Positions 1-8,109 of a stretch of DNA of 37,580 nt are shown here, piece by piece. The DNA is taken from positions 1 through 37,580 of IMG/VR virus record IMGVR_UViG_3300010299_000019; one strand, given 5' to 3'. The stretch is from a virus. How positions within the stretch are numbered: position 1 is the first letter of the stretch; each line of letters opens with the position of its first letter. The notes below the pieces were generated by a model that had not been told where the DNA came from, searched no databases, and was given only the letters and a program-made list of their open reading frames with translations. A program made the position numbers and the translations under genes.

Positions 1-78
1 GAAATAGTAATAACAGCTAACCCATTATCAAGCAATTCAGATGTTTTAGCATCTATAAAATGGAGAGAATTATCATAA
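1..78 (+). CDS. 3' end of virion structural protein (start lies at 36429 across the junction)
   Basis: The first 25 codons are open in frame 1 and end at TAA 76-78, one base before the next ATG. The residues end in LASIKWRELS. The gene at the window end (36429-37580) is open for exactly 384 codons, so joining the ends keeps the frame and completes one protein of about 409 residues. The last six and first six bases of the window are both GAAATA. They may be a trimmed overlap, in which case the protein reads ...LDEIVITANPL...; either reading keeps the frame. I infer a tail-tip or virion protein from its partner half and from the tape measure gene downstream. Confidence 0.75.
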   Translation, partial: EIVITANPLSSNSDVLASIKWRELS

Positions 79-375
79 ATGGCAAACATAGTAATAACAA
101 CATCAGGTAACTCTATAATAGTAGCTTTTAATGACTACTCATCAATTATTGGTGCTACAAAAAGAAGTTATGACATAAGAGATATAGCTGAAGTTGAATT
201 AGGTTCTGATTACGTTCAACTATCTATAAGAGATTCACATTCAGTAAATACGTGGCTATTAACTTATGATAGCGGATATAGTGGTAGTGAGAGGTTTATA
301 GTTGATTCAGTTTCAGCATCAGCTCCATCTAGTGAATCAGATTTATTTGATAAAATAACAGCATTAAGAGGATAA
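79..375 (+). CDS. Small virion-associated protein, unknown function
   Basis: This 98-residue protein starts at an ATG directly after the stop of the preceding tail gene and ends three bases before the tape measure start, so it lies in the tail operon. The sequence is rich in beta-prone and Ser/Thr residues (MANIVITTSGNSIIVAF at the start) and has no signal peptide or membrane segment. I do not recognise a family. Its place between a large virion protein and the tape measure suggests a small structural or assembly protein, but nothing in the residues proves this. Confidence 0.7.
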   Translation: MANIVITTSGNSIIVAFNDYSSIIGATKRSYDIRDIAEVELGSDYVQLSIRDSHSVNTWLLTYDSGYSGSERFIVDSVSASAPSSESDLFDKITALRG

Positions 376-377
376 AA

Positions 378-3182
378 ATGGCAACAAAGACAATAGCATT
401 AAGTTTAAAGATTGATGGCAATGCTGAATTAACTCAAGCACAAGCTAATTTAGACCAGCTTAGACGTTCATTAAAACAAGTTAATGACCAAGAAAAGAAA
501 GGTATAATAACTGCCAAAGAAGCTAATAAGGCTAGAGCTGATTTAAACGTAAATATAAAAGCATCTAGAAACGCTTTAGTAGACCAACAAAACGCTATAT
601 TAAAAAACAACGATGCCTTAAAAAAGAATAGTGGATTTGTTGCTGGTGTTCGTAAGGGAGTAGGTCAATGGGCTACATCTATGATTGGAGTAACTGCTGC
701 TATTGCTGCTGGAACTAAAATCATAAGCAGTATGGTTTCTGTTGTTGTTGACTTTAGTAAATCAACATCTACACTAGCATCGGTGTTGGGTAAAACAAAG
801 GGAGAAATAAAAGCCTTATCAGACCAAGCTAAACAATTAGGAGCAACAACAGCCTTTACAGCAAGTGAGGTAGTAGAACTTCAAACAGAGTTTGCGAAGT
901 TAGGTTTTCCCGAAAAGGATATTCAAAATATGACTGCTTCTACGCTTGATGCTGCTGCTGCATTAGGTAGCGAATTAGGAGAACAAGCAGCTTTAACTGG
1001 AGCAGTATTAAAGGGTTATGGTTTAGATTCAACAGAAGCAGCTAGAGTTAATGATGTGTTAGCTAAGTCTGCTAGTAGTTCAGCTTTAGATTTTAGTAAA
1101 TTAAGCACAGCCTTACCGATAGTTGGTGCAACAGCAAAAACAGCAGGAGTAGATTTAGAAAGAACAACAGCTTTATTAGGTACTTTATCAGATAGAGGTA
1201 TAGACGCTTCTACTGCTGCAACTTCATTGAGAAATATATTCTTAGAGCTAAGTAAGAAAGGTTTAACTTTTGAGGAAGCAATGGCTAAGATTAGTACGGC
1301 AACAGATAAAAACGCTGTTGCAATGGATTTGTTTGGCAAAAGAAGTGCTACTGCTGGTATCATTATCGCAGAGGCTGGTGGTTCTATTGATAAGTTAGAA
1401 GAAACATTAAGAGGTGCAGAAGGAGCAGCTAAAGAAATGGCAGATACAATGCTAGACAACTTAGCTGGAGATATAACTAAAGCTGGTTCTGCTTGGGAAG
1501 GGTTTATTCTTTCTTTAGAAGATGGGGAGGGTGTGTTTAGTCAGATATCGAGGTCTTTTACACAAGCATTTACAGATATATTTGATACTTTAACAAGGTT
1601 AAATAATGGAGATTTTGAAGGTATAGGGGAAAGAATAATAGGCGATGCCAAAGGTATTAATGACAGAATAACTTTAACAGATAAATTAACTGGTAAAGTA
1701 ACAGAGTTAAGCATAACACAAAATGATTTATTTTTAGCAGCTAAACAAAATGAAGAAATATTTAATGCTTTAAATTCAGCTTATAAAAATGGAGAAATAG
1801 ATATTTCTAAATATGAAGCTGGAATTAGGAATCTTGCAGACGGTTATCAAGCGTTAACAGCAGAACAAAAGCATCAACAAAGAGTTGAAGCAGATAGAGC
1901 AGAATTAAAAGCAATAGAGGATGAGGAAAACGCAAAGTTACAAGCTAAATTAGTAGCAGATAACGCAGCAGCAGAAGCTGAAGAAAAAGCAAACGAAAAA
2001 AGAGAAAAAGCAGCAGCAGATAGTGCCAAGCGTGAAGCAGAAGCAAGACGTAAAGAAGAAGAAAAAGCCTTTGAAGATAAAAAGAATAGAGCAATACAAG
2101 CTCAAAAAGAACTTGAACAATTAGCTATTCAATCTATTACAGACGAAAGAACTAGGGAAAGACTATCAACAGCAGCTAAGTTTGATGATAAAATAGCAGC
2201 TTTAAAACAAGATGGAGAAGAAGAAAAGGCTTTAGCATTGGCGTTAGAGCAGAGTAAAAGAGATGCTTTAAAAACACTAGATGAAAAATTTAAAGCAGAA
2301 GATGAAGCTAAGAAATTAGAGGAAAGAGCATTAGAATTAGAAAACAATCTAATAAAAGCTGGAGAAGATTTAGAGCAACAAAATCTAATATTAGAAGAAC
2401 AAAAGCAATTAGAGTTAAGCAACCAAGAATTAACTGATGCGGAAAGAACATCGATTAGTTTAAAGTACGACCAACAAATCGCTGACAATACTAAGAAGCT
2501 AACAGAAATTAAAAAGCAAGAACAACTAGCAGCGTTAAGTGTTGTTGCTGGTGCTTTTGATGCAATAGCAAGTTTAGCAGAAGAAGGAAGTAATGAAGCA
2601 AAGGCTCTAGCCACAGTATCAGCTATTATAAACTCTTATTTAGCTTATACAAACGCTTTAGCAAATACTCCAGCCCCAGCACCTTTCCCTCAGATTGCAG
2701 CAGCAAGTGCTTTATTATCAGGTTTAGCACAAGTTAAAAAGATAAACTCAACCAAAAAAGCAGCAAAAGGGATGTATCTTGAAAATGGTGGAATGATTAA
2801 CGGTGCATCACACGCAAACGGTGGAGTACCTTTTACAGTTGATGGTAGAAGTGGATTTGAAGCAGAAGGTGGGGAAGCTATAATAAATAAAAGAAGTACT
2901 GAAATGTTTAGACCTTTATTAAGTCAAATAAACGAAGCTGGTGGTGGTGTTGCTTTTGCTAGAGGTGGGTTAGTTTCTAAATTTCAAACAGGTGGATTAA
3001 CTCCTTCAGCTACTGGTGTAACAGCTACGCAATTAGCATTAAGTTCTAATGGTCTTAGCATAGAAGAACTAGGGCAAACAATAGTATCAGGAATAAATGA
3101 TAAAGAAGTTATAAACGTAGCAACATCGACAAGTGATGTGGCAGCAGATGCTTTTAATGTGCGTAATGTAGCCACTTTTTAA
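378..3182 (+). CDS. Phage tail tape measure protein (TP901-type)
   Basis: At 934 residues this sets tail length and is probably threaded through the tail tube. The N-terminal 80 residues are a helical QAQANLDQLRRSLKQ-type segment. A hydrophobic stretch lies near residues 95-130, followed by the family-typical LGATTAFTASEVVELQTEFAKLGF segment (about 155-178) and an Ala-rich core. Residues about 500-720 are highly charged coiled coil, followed by a hydrophobic region (about 720-790). The Gly-rich C-terminus (NGGMINGASHANGGVPFTVD) is common in tape measures of this type. Known tape measures scale at about 1.5 angstrom per residue, which would give a tail near 140 nm. A long minus-strand open frame inside it is a shadow. 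Confidence 0.93.
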   Translation: MATKTIALSLKIDGNAELTQAQANLDQLRRSLKQVNDQEKKGIITAKEANKARADLNVNIKASRNALVDQQNAILKNNDALKKNSGFVAGVRKGVGQWATSMIGVTAAIAAGTKIISSMVSVVVDFSKSTSTLASVLGKTKGEIKALSDQAKQLGATTAFTASEVVELQTEFAKLGFPEKDIQNMTASTLDAAAALGSELGEQAALTGAVLKGYGLDSTEAARVNDVLAKSASSSALDFSKLSTALPIVGATAKTAGVDLERTTALLGTLSDRGIDASTAATSLRNIFLELSKKGLTFEEAMAKISTATDKNAVAMDLFGKRSATAGIIIAEAGGSIDKLEETLRGAEGAAKEMADTMLDNLAGDITKAGSAWEGFILSLEDGEGVFSQISRSFTQAFTDIFDTLTRLNNGDFEGIGERIIGDAKGINDRITLTDKLTGKVTELSITQNDLFLAAKQNEEIFNALNSAYKNGEIDISKYEAGIRNLADGYQALTAEQKHQQRVEADRAELKAIEDEENAKLQAKLVADNAAAEAEEKANEKREKAAADSAKREAEARRKEEEKAFEDKKNRAIQAQKELEQLAIQSITDERTRERLSTAAKFDDKIAALKQDGEEEKALALALEQSKRDALKTLDEKFKAEDEAKKLEERALELENNLIKAGEDLEQQNLILEEQKQLELSNQELTDAERTSISLKYDQQIADNTKKLTEIKKQEQLAALSVVAGAFDAIASLAEEGSNEAKALATVSAIINSYLAYTNALANTPAPAPFPQIAAASALLSGLAQVKKINSTKKAAKGMYLENGGMINGASHANGGVPFTVDGRSGFEAEGGEAIINKRSTEMFRPLLSQINEAGGGVAFARGGLVSKFQTGGLTPSATGVTATQLALSSNGLSIEELGQTIVSGINDKEVINVATSTSDVAADAFNVRNVATF

Positions 3183-3198
3183 AATATAATTTTGTAAT
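3181..3198 (+). promoter_or_regulatory. Putative late promoter, class TAATTTTGTA
   Basis: TAATTTTG at 3187-3194 fits the Bacteroidota -7 box TAnnTTTG. The 18 bases AAAATATAATTTTGTAAT recur exactly at 24926-24943 upstream of another late operon, which argues against chance. No TTTG sits at the expected -33 distance. Transcription would start near 3199-3201, so the mRNA of the gene at 3202 would be almost leaderless. Confidence 0.55.
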
Positions 3199-3201
3199 TT
3201 T

Positions 3202-3390
3202 ATGTTAGTAGATGAACAAACAAAAGAGAATAGAAGAAATATCTGTAACTTATGTCCAAACAAAAGAGGTCATTTTAAGTTATTCGGTATCGTTATCTTT
3301 AAAAGAGTTAGCCAATGTAAAATTTGTAAGTGTTCTTTACTGTTAAAAACAAGTATGGATTTTTCTAAATGTCCTAAAGGCTTATGGTAG
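3202..3390 (+). CDS. Small cysteine-rich, zinc-ribbon-like protein
   Basis: The protein has 62 residues and six cysteines arranged as CNLC near residues 15-18, CKICKC near 40-45 and a final Cys in KCPKGLW. This pattern suggests one or two bound zinc ions. Small proteins of the form RxxICxxC...CxxCxC...CPxxxW are common in Bacteroidota phages and have no settled function. The start follows the promoter at 3187-3194 directly. The stop overlaps the next start: ATGG(TAG), with ATG at 3384 and TAG at 3388-3390. It is first in a short operon between the tape measure and the capsid genes. Confidence 0.75.
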   Translation: MLVDEQTKENRRNICNLCPNKRGHFKLFGIVIFKRVSQCKICKCSLLLKTSMDFSKCPKGLW

Positions 3391-3620
3391 CACCAAAATT
3401 TAAAGCAATAAACTACACAGATAGAGACAAGGTAATAGATGCTTTTTCTGAAATAGGTAAAATAAGACCAGATAGTAAAAAAATAGTCTTTTTAATCAAT
3501 CTATTTAATGATTTTCACAACAACGAAATGTTAACATTAAAGTCTTATGCTTCTTGTGGAGATTGTCAAAGAGCATTAAGTAATTTTTTTAGATACGTAA
3601 TAGAAGAATGGAAGAAATAA
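3384..3620 (+). CDS. Small protein of unknown function
   Basis: This 78-residue protein is mostly alpha-helical by composition and has one CGDC motif near residues 60-63 that could bind metal or form a disulfide. It overlaps the preceding cysteine-rich gene by 7 bases and the next gene by 13 bases, so the three are almost certainly translated together. I do not recognise the family. The location among head and tail genes suggests a morphogenesis accessory or a gene inserted in the late operon. Confidence 0.7.
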   Translation: MVAPKFKAINYTDRDKVIDAFSEIGKIRPDSKKIVFLINLFNDFHNNEMLTLKSYASCGDCQRALSNFFRYVIEEWKK

Positions 3621-3871
3621 TAGAAGAACTTTTAAGTAGTTATGGATTAAGCCCTGACAAAAAGACTATTAATGTAATGATAAGATTGATGGAACTTGGC
3701 TTTGATTATAAGTGGTTGCGTAATGTAAAAATAATAAAAGACTTTGATGAGCTTTATAAAACTGATATGCCTGTAATGGATATATATGGAGATTTAAGTA
3801 TTAAGCATAAAGATTTATCTGTAAATCATATAAGAAAAATAATTAGCGAAAGACAATTATTTGAAATTTAA
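3608..3871 (+). CDS. Small protein of unknown function
   Basis: The 87-residue protein starts with an acidic helix (MEEIIEELLSSYGLSPDKKT) and has no membrane segment. The start ATG lies inside the end of the preceding gene. It is the last gene of the 3202-3871 trio and is followed by a 69-base gap holding a promoter and a perfect inverted repeat. I do not recognise a family. Confidence 0.7.
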   Translation: MEEIIEELLSSYGLSPDKKTINVMIRLMELGFDYKWLRNVKIIKDFDELYKTDMPVMDIYGDLSIKHKDLSVNHIRKIISERQLFEI

Positions 3872-3915
3872 TTTTATTGCTTACACTTAAAGCAACATAA
3901 AATTTTGCTCTATTG

Positions 3916-3923
3916 TAACTTTG
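3916..3923 (+). promoter_or_regulatory. Putative late promoter -7 box TAACTTTG
   Basis: TAACTTTGTA fits TAnnTTTG and matches the TAAyTTTGTA form seen at 3187, 24932 and 30096. No TTTG lies at a normal -33 distance. It precedes the protease-capsid operon by 18 bases and would start transcription near 3928-3930, inside the inverted repeat at 3925-3940. Confidence 0.5.
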
Positions 3924-3924
3924 T

Positions 3925-3940
3925 AGTATAAAATTATACT
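3925..3940. repeat. Perfect inverted repeat directly before the protease ATG
   Basis: AGTATAA-AA-TTATACT is a perfect 7-bp inverted repeat with a 2-base centre. It ends one base before ATG 3941 and begins just after the -7 box. As DNA it could be an operator overlapping the transcription start. As RNA the two-base loop is too tight for all seven pairs, but a shorter hairpin at the extreme 5' end of the capsid-operon mRNA could form. Confidence 0.6.
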
Positions 3941-4951
3941 ATGATTTTTAACAAAGCAGAGAATAGAACCGAAATCAATATAAATGATGAAATCGGTTTT
4001 TGGGGTGTTACCCATCAAGACTTCACTAATCAGCTTAACCAATTCGATGGAGAAGATATACAATTAAATATAGCTTCTTACGGTGGTGATGTTTCTCACG
4101 CTTTTGCAATCTATAATTCTTTAAAATCTCACAAGGGGCGTGTTACTGCTAATATCTATGGAGATTCAGCAAGTGCAGCAACATTTATAGCTATGGCAGC
4201 AGACGAGATAAGAATGGTAGATAACGCTATGTTTTTAATTCATAATGTTTGGGGTATGGTTGTGGGCGATTCAGAAGAATTACGCAAACAAGCTGAAGTT
4301 ATGGATAAATTAAACAACAATATAATTGATGTTTATAAAAAGAAAACAGGTTTAAACAAGAACACTATTAAATCTTTAATGAATAAAGAGGAGTGGTGGA
4401 CTGCAAAAGAAGCAAAAGCAAATGGATTCATTGATACAGTTGTTGAGCCTAGTGATGCTTTAAATCGAAGCGAAGCAGTATTAATGAACTGTGCTAACGA
4501 TAAAATGAAGTCAGCCCTATTAGAGAAAGTAAATTCAATTAATAATAAAAACCAATTCAAAATGACAGAAGAAAACAAATCTTGGTTAAAAGAGATGTTT
4601 GAAGACGTTAAAAACTCTTTCAAAAAAGAGGAAAGCGTGGTTGAACCTATCGAAGAGCCAAAAGAAGAAACAGTTTCTAAGGAAGATGTTTCTGAAATGT
4701 TAAATTCAGTTAAAGAAGAAATTTCAAGCATTAAAGCTGACAACGAAACTAAGTTGAACGCTAAAGATGAAGAAATCGCTAAACTTAGAGCTGAATTAGA
4801 AAAGAAAAATGCTAAAGCTGTTGAAGCAAGTGCTAACGCTGGTAACCCAGAAGAAGAAGCTAAAAGCACTAAAGAGGAAGTTTCTCCTTTTTTAGCTAAA
4901 ACAGTAAGCAGATTGTCTAACAAATACAAAGGTATTTTAAATTTTAAATAA
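3941..4951 (+). CDS. ClpP-type prohead protease fused to a scaffold-like coiled coil
   Basis: This 336-residue protein probably processes the capsid during head maturation. Residues 1-170 are a ClpP/S49-like serine protease: the GDSASAA motif places the nucleophile Ser at about residue 78, and LIHNVWG gives the catalytic His at about 101. The WWTAKEAKANGFID segment (152-165) is typical of phage ClpP-type prohead proteases. Residues about 195-310 are a charged helical region (EEIAKLRAELEKKNAK) resembling an internal scaffold. The gene ends one base before the capsid gene, the usual protease-scaffold-capsid order. A 217-codon minus-strand open frame over the coiled coil is a shadow. Confidence 0.92.
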   Translation: MIFNKAENRTEININDEIGFWGVTHQDFTNQLNQFDGEDIQLNIASYGGDVSHAFAIYNSLKSHKGRVTANIYGDSASAATFIAMAADEIRMVDNAMFLIHNVWGMVVGDSEELRKQAEVMDKLNNNIIDVYKKKTGLNKNTIKSLMNKEEWWTAKEAKANGFIDTVVEPSDALNRSEAVLMNCANDKMKSALLEKVNSINNKNQFKMTEENKSWLKEMFEDVKNSFKKEESVVEPIEEPKEETVSKEDVSEMLNSVKEEISSIKADNETKLNAKDEEIAKLRAELEKKNAKAVEASANAGNPEEEAKSTKEEVSPFLAKTVSRLSNKYKGILNFK

Positions 4952-5989
4952 ATGGCAAATGTATTAACAGCGAATTTTTCGCACACATACGCTGGAGAAG
5001 AACTAATTAATGAAATGTTTTTCCAGCCACAGGAATCAGTACCAGCATTATCACAATGGTATAGATTTATTCCTGTAAAAGGAGATAAAGTAAACGTATA
5101 TTTACCTCAAACTTTATCAAAAATATTAAGAAAATACTCAACTTGTGGTTTTAGTGCTGCTGGTGGAGTTACTACTATTGTTGACAAAACATTATCAGTA
5201 GAGAAAATCAAAGCTAACTTAGAAGAATGTGTTGACGCTTGGGATGATACTATCTTTGCAGAGTTAATGAAACCTGGAGTTAACAGAGATGACTTATCAG
5301 GAACTTTGATTGATAACATCATTAGAACACAGTATTTAAAAGCTGCTCAATCAGACATTCATAGAATTGCTTGGTTTGCTGATGCTAACGATGCTGATGC
5401 AGACTGGAATCAATTTGATGGTTGGATTACTAACTTCGTTGATAACTCTGCTTCTTTTGAAACAGGAGCCTTCTTAGATTTAGATTCTGATAACACTAAC
5501 TATGAAAATTCTGATGTTCTTGTTTCTAATGGTGCTTTAAATATTTTTAGAGCTTTATGGGCTGCTCAATCAGCTACTTTAAGAGCTGTACCTAACAATA
5601 TGAAAGCGTTTTATGTAACTAACACTTTTATTGACAACTTTGCTACTACACTAGAAAATCAAGGAAACAGCGAAGGACAAAGATTAATTCAAGATGGTGT
5701 TACAACATACTACTTTAGAGGTGTTGAGTTGAAAGCAGTACCAGAATGGGATACTAACTTGGCTGATTCTACTAACCCACACTACACAGGGTCTGGTTTA
5801 AGTATCGGTTCTAACTTAGTTGTTTATGCAGCTAAAGATAACTTAGTATTTGGTTCTGATGTTTCAGAAGGTTCTACTTCATTCAAAGTTAGATATGCTG
5901 ACGATGACGATGAAACAATGAAACTAACTACTAAATTTAAGTTAGGAGTACAAGTGATGCACTACGAATACGTTTGTATCGGATATTAA
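4952..5989 (+). CDS. Major capsid protein, HK97 fold
   Basis: The 345-residue product directly follows the prohead protease/scaffold gene with no gap. Its length, N-terminal region and late acidic strands (VRYADDDDETMKLTTKF) fit HK97-type capsid proteins of Bacteroidota phages. The ATG follows the protease TAA immediately (TAAATGGC). A UUCG hairpin follows the stop, as expected for a very highly expressed gene. No DxD-cleavage site for the protease is evident, so processing cannot be judged from the sequence alone. Confidence 0.85.
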   Translation: MANVLTANFSHTYAGEELINEMFFQPQESVPALSQWYRFIPVKGDKVNVYLPQTLSKILRKYSTCGFSAAGGVTTIVDKTLSVEKIKANLEECVDAWDDTIFAELMKPGVNRDDLSGTLIDNIIRTQYLKAAQSDIHRIAWFADANDADADWNQFDGWITNFVDNSASFETGAFLDLDSDNTNYENSDVLVSNGALNIFRALWAAQSATLRAVPNNMKAFYVTNTFIDNFATTLENQGNSEGQRLIQDGVTTYYFRGVELKAVPEWDTNLADSTNPHYTGSGLSIGSNLVVYAAKDNLVFGSDVSEGSTSFKVRYADDDDETMKLTTKFKLGVQVMHYEYVCIGY

Positions 5990-5992
5990 TAT

Positions 5993-6014
5993 AGTGAGGG
6001 CTTCGGCTCTCACT
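5993..6014 (+). terminator. UUCG hairpin after the capsid gene
   Basis: AGTGAGGGC-TTCG-GCTCTCACT forms a 9-bp stem (one G-U pair) closed by the very stable UUCG tetraloop, four bases after the capsid stop. Only TTCTT follows, so it is a weak rho-independent terminator or an mRNA-protecting hairpin. A similar hairpin lies at 6623-6646. Confidence 0.75.
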
Positions 6015-6041
6015 TCTTAAAAATTATTAAACTAATTAAAA

Positions 6042-6608
6042 ATGGCAGAATTAAGCGCAGATATATTAGTGGCTTGTGAGGATGAAAATAGACGTGGTGG
6101 TTTTAAAAGAATGTTCGTTATCAATAGAGAAAACGTAACTTCTTTTACTGCTGGTGCTACTCACGATTACACAGCCGTTACATTAGATGCTACATCAGAT
6201 GTATTTTTTGAGATACAATTTGATGACGAAGGTTGTTCTTATACTGCTGAAGGTTCACGTGAAAACGGGTCTTCTTTACAAGAACATACTATTGAAGCTG
6301 TTATCCCTAGAATAGATAAAACTAAAGCTAAACAATTACAAGCATTATTTACATCTTGTAAAGTTATAGTTATAGCAGAAACATACATATCAACAGGCAC
6401 ATACAATCAGGCTTTTGTTGTTGGGTATGATGAAATTCTATTAGATGATGCAGCATTAAGAGCTAATGTAACAACAACAGTAGAAGCTGAATTACAAGGT
6501 CAAAACGCTTACACTTTAACAATGACTGGTAAGAGTGCGGAAATCGCTAGAGAGTACGTAGGGTCTATCACAAGTAATTTAAGTGGAACAGTAAACTTCG
6601 GTAGTTAA
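6042..6608 (+). CDS. Probable major tail tube protein
   Basis: This 188-residue, largely beta protein (ends SITSNLSGTVNFGS) is flanked on both sides by UUCG hairpins and stands next to the capsid gene, as expected for the second most abundant virion protein. The size fits tail tube subunits, and segments such as ALRANVTTTVEAELQGQNAYTLTMTG look like the strand-rich core of such proteins. No catalytic motif is present. The assignment rests on size, context and general resemblance, so another abundant virion protein is possible. Confidence 0.65.
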   Translation: MAELSADILVACEDENRRGGFKRMFVINRENVTSFTAGATHDYTAVTLDATSDVFFEIQFDDEGCSYTAEGSRENGSSLQEHTIEAVIPRIDKTKAKQLQALFTSCKVIVIAETYISTGTYNQAFVVGYDEILLDDAALRANVTTTVEAELQGQNAYTLTMTGKSAEIAREYVGSITSNLSGTVNFGS

Positions 6609-6622
6609 GAAGTTGATTAAAT

Positions 6623-6646
6623 AGCAGGGAGCTTCGGCTCTCTGCT
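6623..6646 (+). terminator. UUCG hairpin after the tail tube gene
   Basis: AGCAGGGAGC-TTCG-GCTCTCTGCT forms a 10-bp stem with one G-U pair and a UUCG loop, 14 bases after the tail tube stop. No long T-run follows (TTAATATAATAG), so partial termination or 3'-end protection is more likely than a strong stop. Confidence 0.75.
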
Positions 6647-6659
6647 TAATATAATAGTT

Positions 6660-6917
6660 ATGTATAAACTAAAAGATAGTGGTGTTGGTAAAAAATGGTG
6701 TGGAGATGAGGTAATCATTTTATCACACGAATTAAGCCAAAGAAAATTAAAAAAACTATTCAGTAAGAATTGCGAATTTGTAACTTATGAACAAACCACA
6801 ACAAGCGAGGAAACCGAGATATCGAGTAGTACCGCAGAAAAAAATACAAGCGTTGGCAGTTCAAACGGACGTAAACCAAACACAGGAAAAAGAACCAAAA
6901 AGTCAAAAGCAGACTAA
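6660..6917 (+). CDS. Small protein overlapping the portal gene
   Basis: The 85-residue protein starts 13 bases after the second UUCG hairpin. Residues 1-45 look folded (MYKLKDSGVGKKWCGDEVII); the rest is low-complexity Ser/Thr/Glu then Lys/Arg-rich (ending GKRTKKSKAD). That tail is encoded in the same DNA as the portal N-terminus in another frame: the two genes share 131 bases. I do not recognise a family. The low-complexity end may be a by-product of this overlap. The position suggests a head-tail or tail accessory protein. Confidence 0.6.
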   Translation: MYKLKDSGVGKKWCGDEVIILSHELSQRKLKKLFSKNCEFVTYEQTTTSEETEISSSTAEKNTSVGSSNGRKPNTGKRTKKSKAD

Positions 6918-8109
6918 GTGGTTTCCCTTTTTTAAGGATTCAAACAATATCTATATTAACGATTTAGCAGCTAGAACTAAAAGAAGTTCTACTCACGGTG
7001 CTATCGTACAATCTAAAGCAAACTATACTAAAGGTCAGGACTTTTTATACTACAAAGAAAGTGAAGAAGTTAATTACGAAGACTTAGAAGTTAACTTTAA
7101 AGAATACTTAAACGAAGTAAACAATAAAAGACAATCCTTACACGATGTTTTTGGGTTAAATTCGTATGATTTTGTTTATAGTGGTAATGCTTATCTTGAG
7201 GTAATAAGAAGTAAAAACTTTACATCTATATTTTATTTAGATGCTTCTAAGGTAAGAGTATCGGAAGACACAGCTTATATAAGTGCATATTGGAGAGATA
7301 TAGAAAACGACCCAACAAAAGGTAGTTCTGATTATCCTATATCTACTTTAGAGTTGTGGAATGGAGAAATTGACACTAAGCAAAAACACTTCGTTGTTCA
7401 CGTAAAAAACACTACACCTGAATACGATTACTACGGATTACCAGAACATATCCACGTATTAAAGTGGGCTGATGTAGAATATAAAATAGCACAATTTAAT
7501 CTATCAAAACTTAAAAACGGTTTCTTCCCTAGTGCATCTATTACTATGGTAGGGCAACCACCAGAAGGTTATACAGCAAAAACATACGTAGAAGCTATAA
7601 AAGATAGTTTTACAGATGAAAGCAATAATCACAAAATGATTGTTCAACTTGTAAATGATGCAGAACAAGCACCAATTATAAATGAATTTACAACAACTAG
7701 AGAGGGCGAAATGTTAGAACTTCAAAGGTTAGCAAGAGAAAACATTATAAGTGGTCATAGATGGTTTGCTTCATTAGCTGGTATAGCAACTGCTGGGCAA
7801 TTAGGTAGCAATCAACAAATAAGAAACGAATACAACATAGCTTTAAAGAGTGTAGTTGTGCCACAGTTTCAAAATCCTTTATTAAATGTTTATAATGACA
7901 TAATAAAAATGTTAGGATTTGATATTGAATTAGGTGTTTTAAATGTTGCTCCAGTAGGAATAGAAGATAAAATTGACCCTATGCAAATACTCGATAAAAA
8001 CGAGTTAAGAGAATTATTAGGATATGAACCAATAGAACAAAGCGATGAGCCTAACAACGGAAATGATGACGTCAACGGAAGTGAAGACGTCAGCAATAGT
8101 GGACAGTAA
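6787..8109 (+). CDS. Phage portal protein
   Basis: This 440-residue protein should form the dodecameric ring at the capsid vertex used for DNA entry and exit. The core (GQDFLYYKE, HDVFGLNSYDFVYSGNAYLEV, VGQPPEGYT, the helical LARENIISGHRWFASLAGI segment, and IDPMQILDKNELRELLGYEP near the end) is typical of portal proteins in this group. The first ATG, at 6787, lies 131 bases inside the previous gene. No later in-frame ATG precedes the conserved region, so this start is the best choice. The C-terminal 20 residues are acidic and overlap the next gene. The portal lies downstream of the capsid here, unlike the usual order. Confidence 0.88.
   Translation: MNKPQQARKPRYRVVPQKKIQALAVQTDVNQTQEKEPKSQKQTKWFPFFKDSNNIYINDLAARTKRSSTHGAIVQSKANYTKGQDFLYYKESEEVNYEDLEVNFKEYLNEVNNKRQSLHDVFGLNSYDFVYSGNAYLEVIRSKNFTSIFYLDASKVRVSEDTAYISAYWRDIENDPTKGSSDYPISTLELWNGEIDTKQKHFVVHVKNTTPEYDYYGLPEHIHVLKWADVEYKIAQFNLSKLKNGFFPSASITMVGQPPEGYTAKTYVEAIKDSFTDESNNHKMIVQLVNDAEQAPIINEFTTTREGEMLELQRLARENIISGHRWFASLAGIATAGQLGSNQQIRNEYNIALKSVVVPQFQNPLLNVYNDIIKMLGFDIELGVLNVAPVGIEDKIDPMQILDKNELRELLGYEPIEQSDEPNNGNDDVNGSEDVSNSGQ

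Noticed and set aside
4333-4986. 217-codon open frame on the minus strand
   Set aside because: It lies opposite the coiled-coil of the protease/scaffold gene and its translation is Ser/Leu-rich, as expected for the complement of Glu/Lys/Ala codons; no promoter or coupling supports it.
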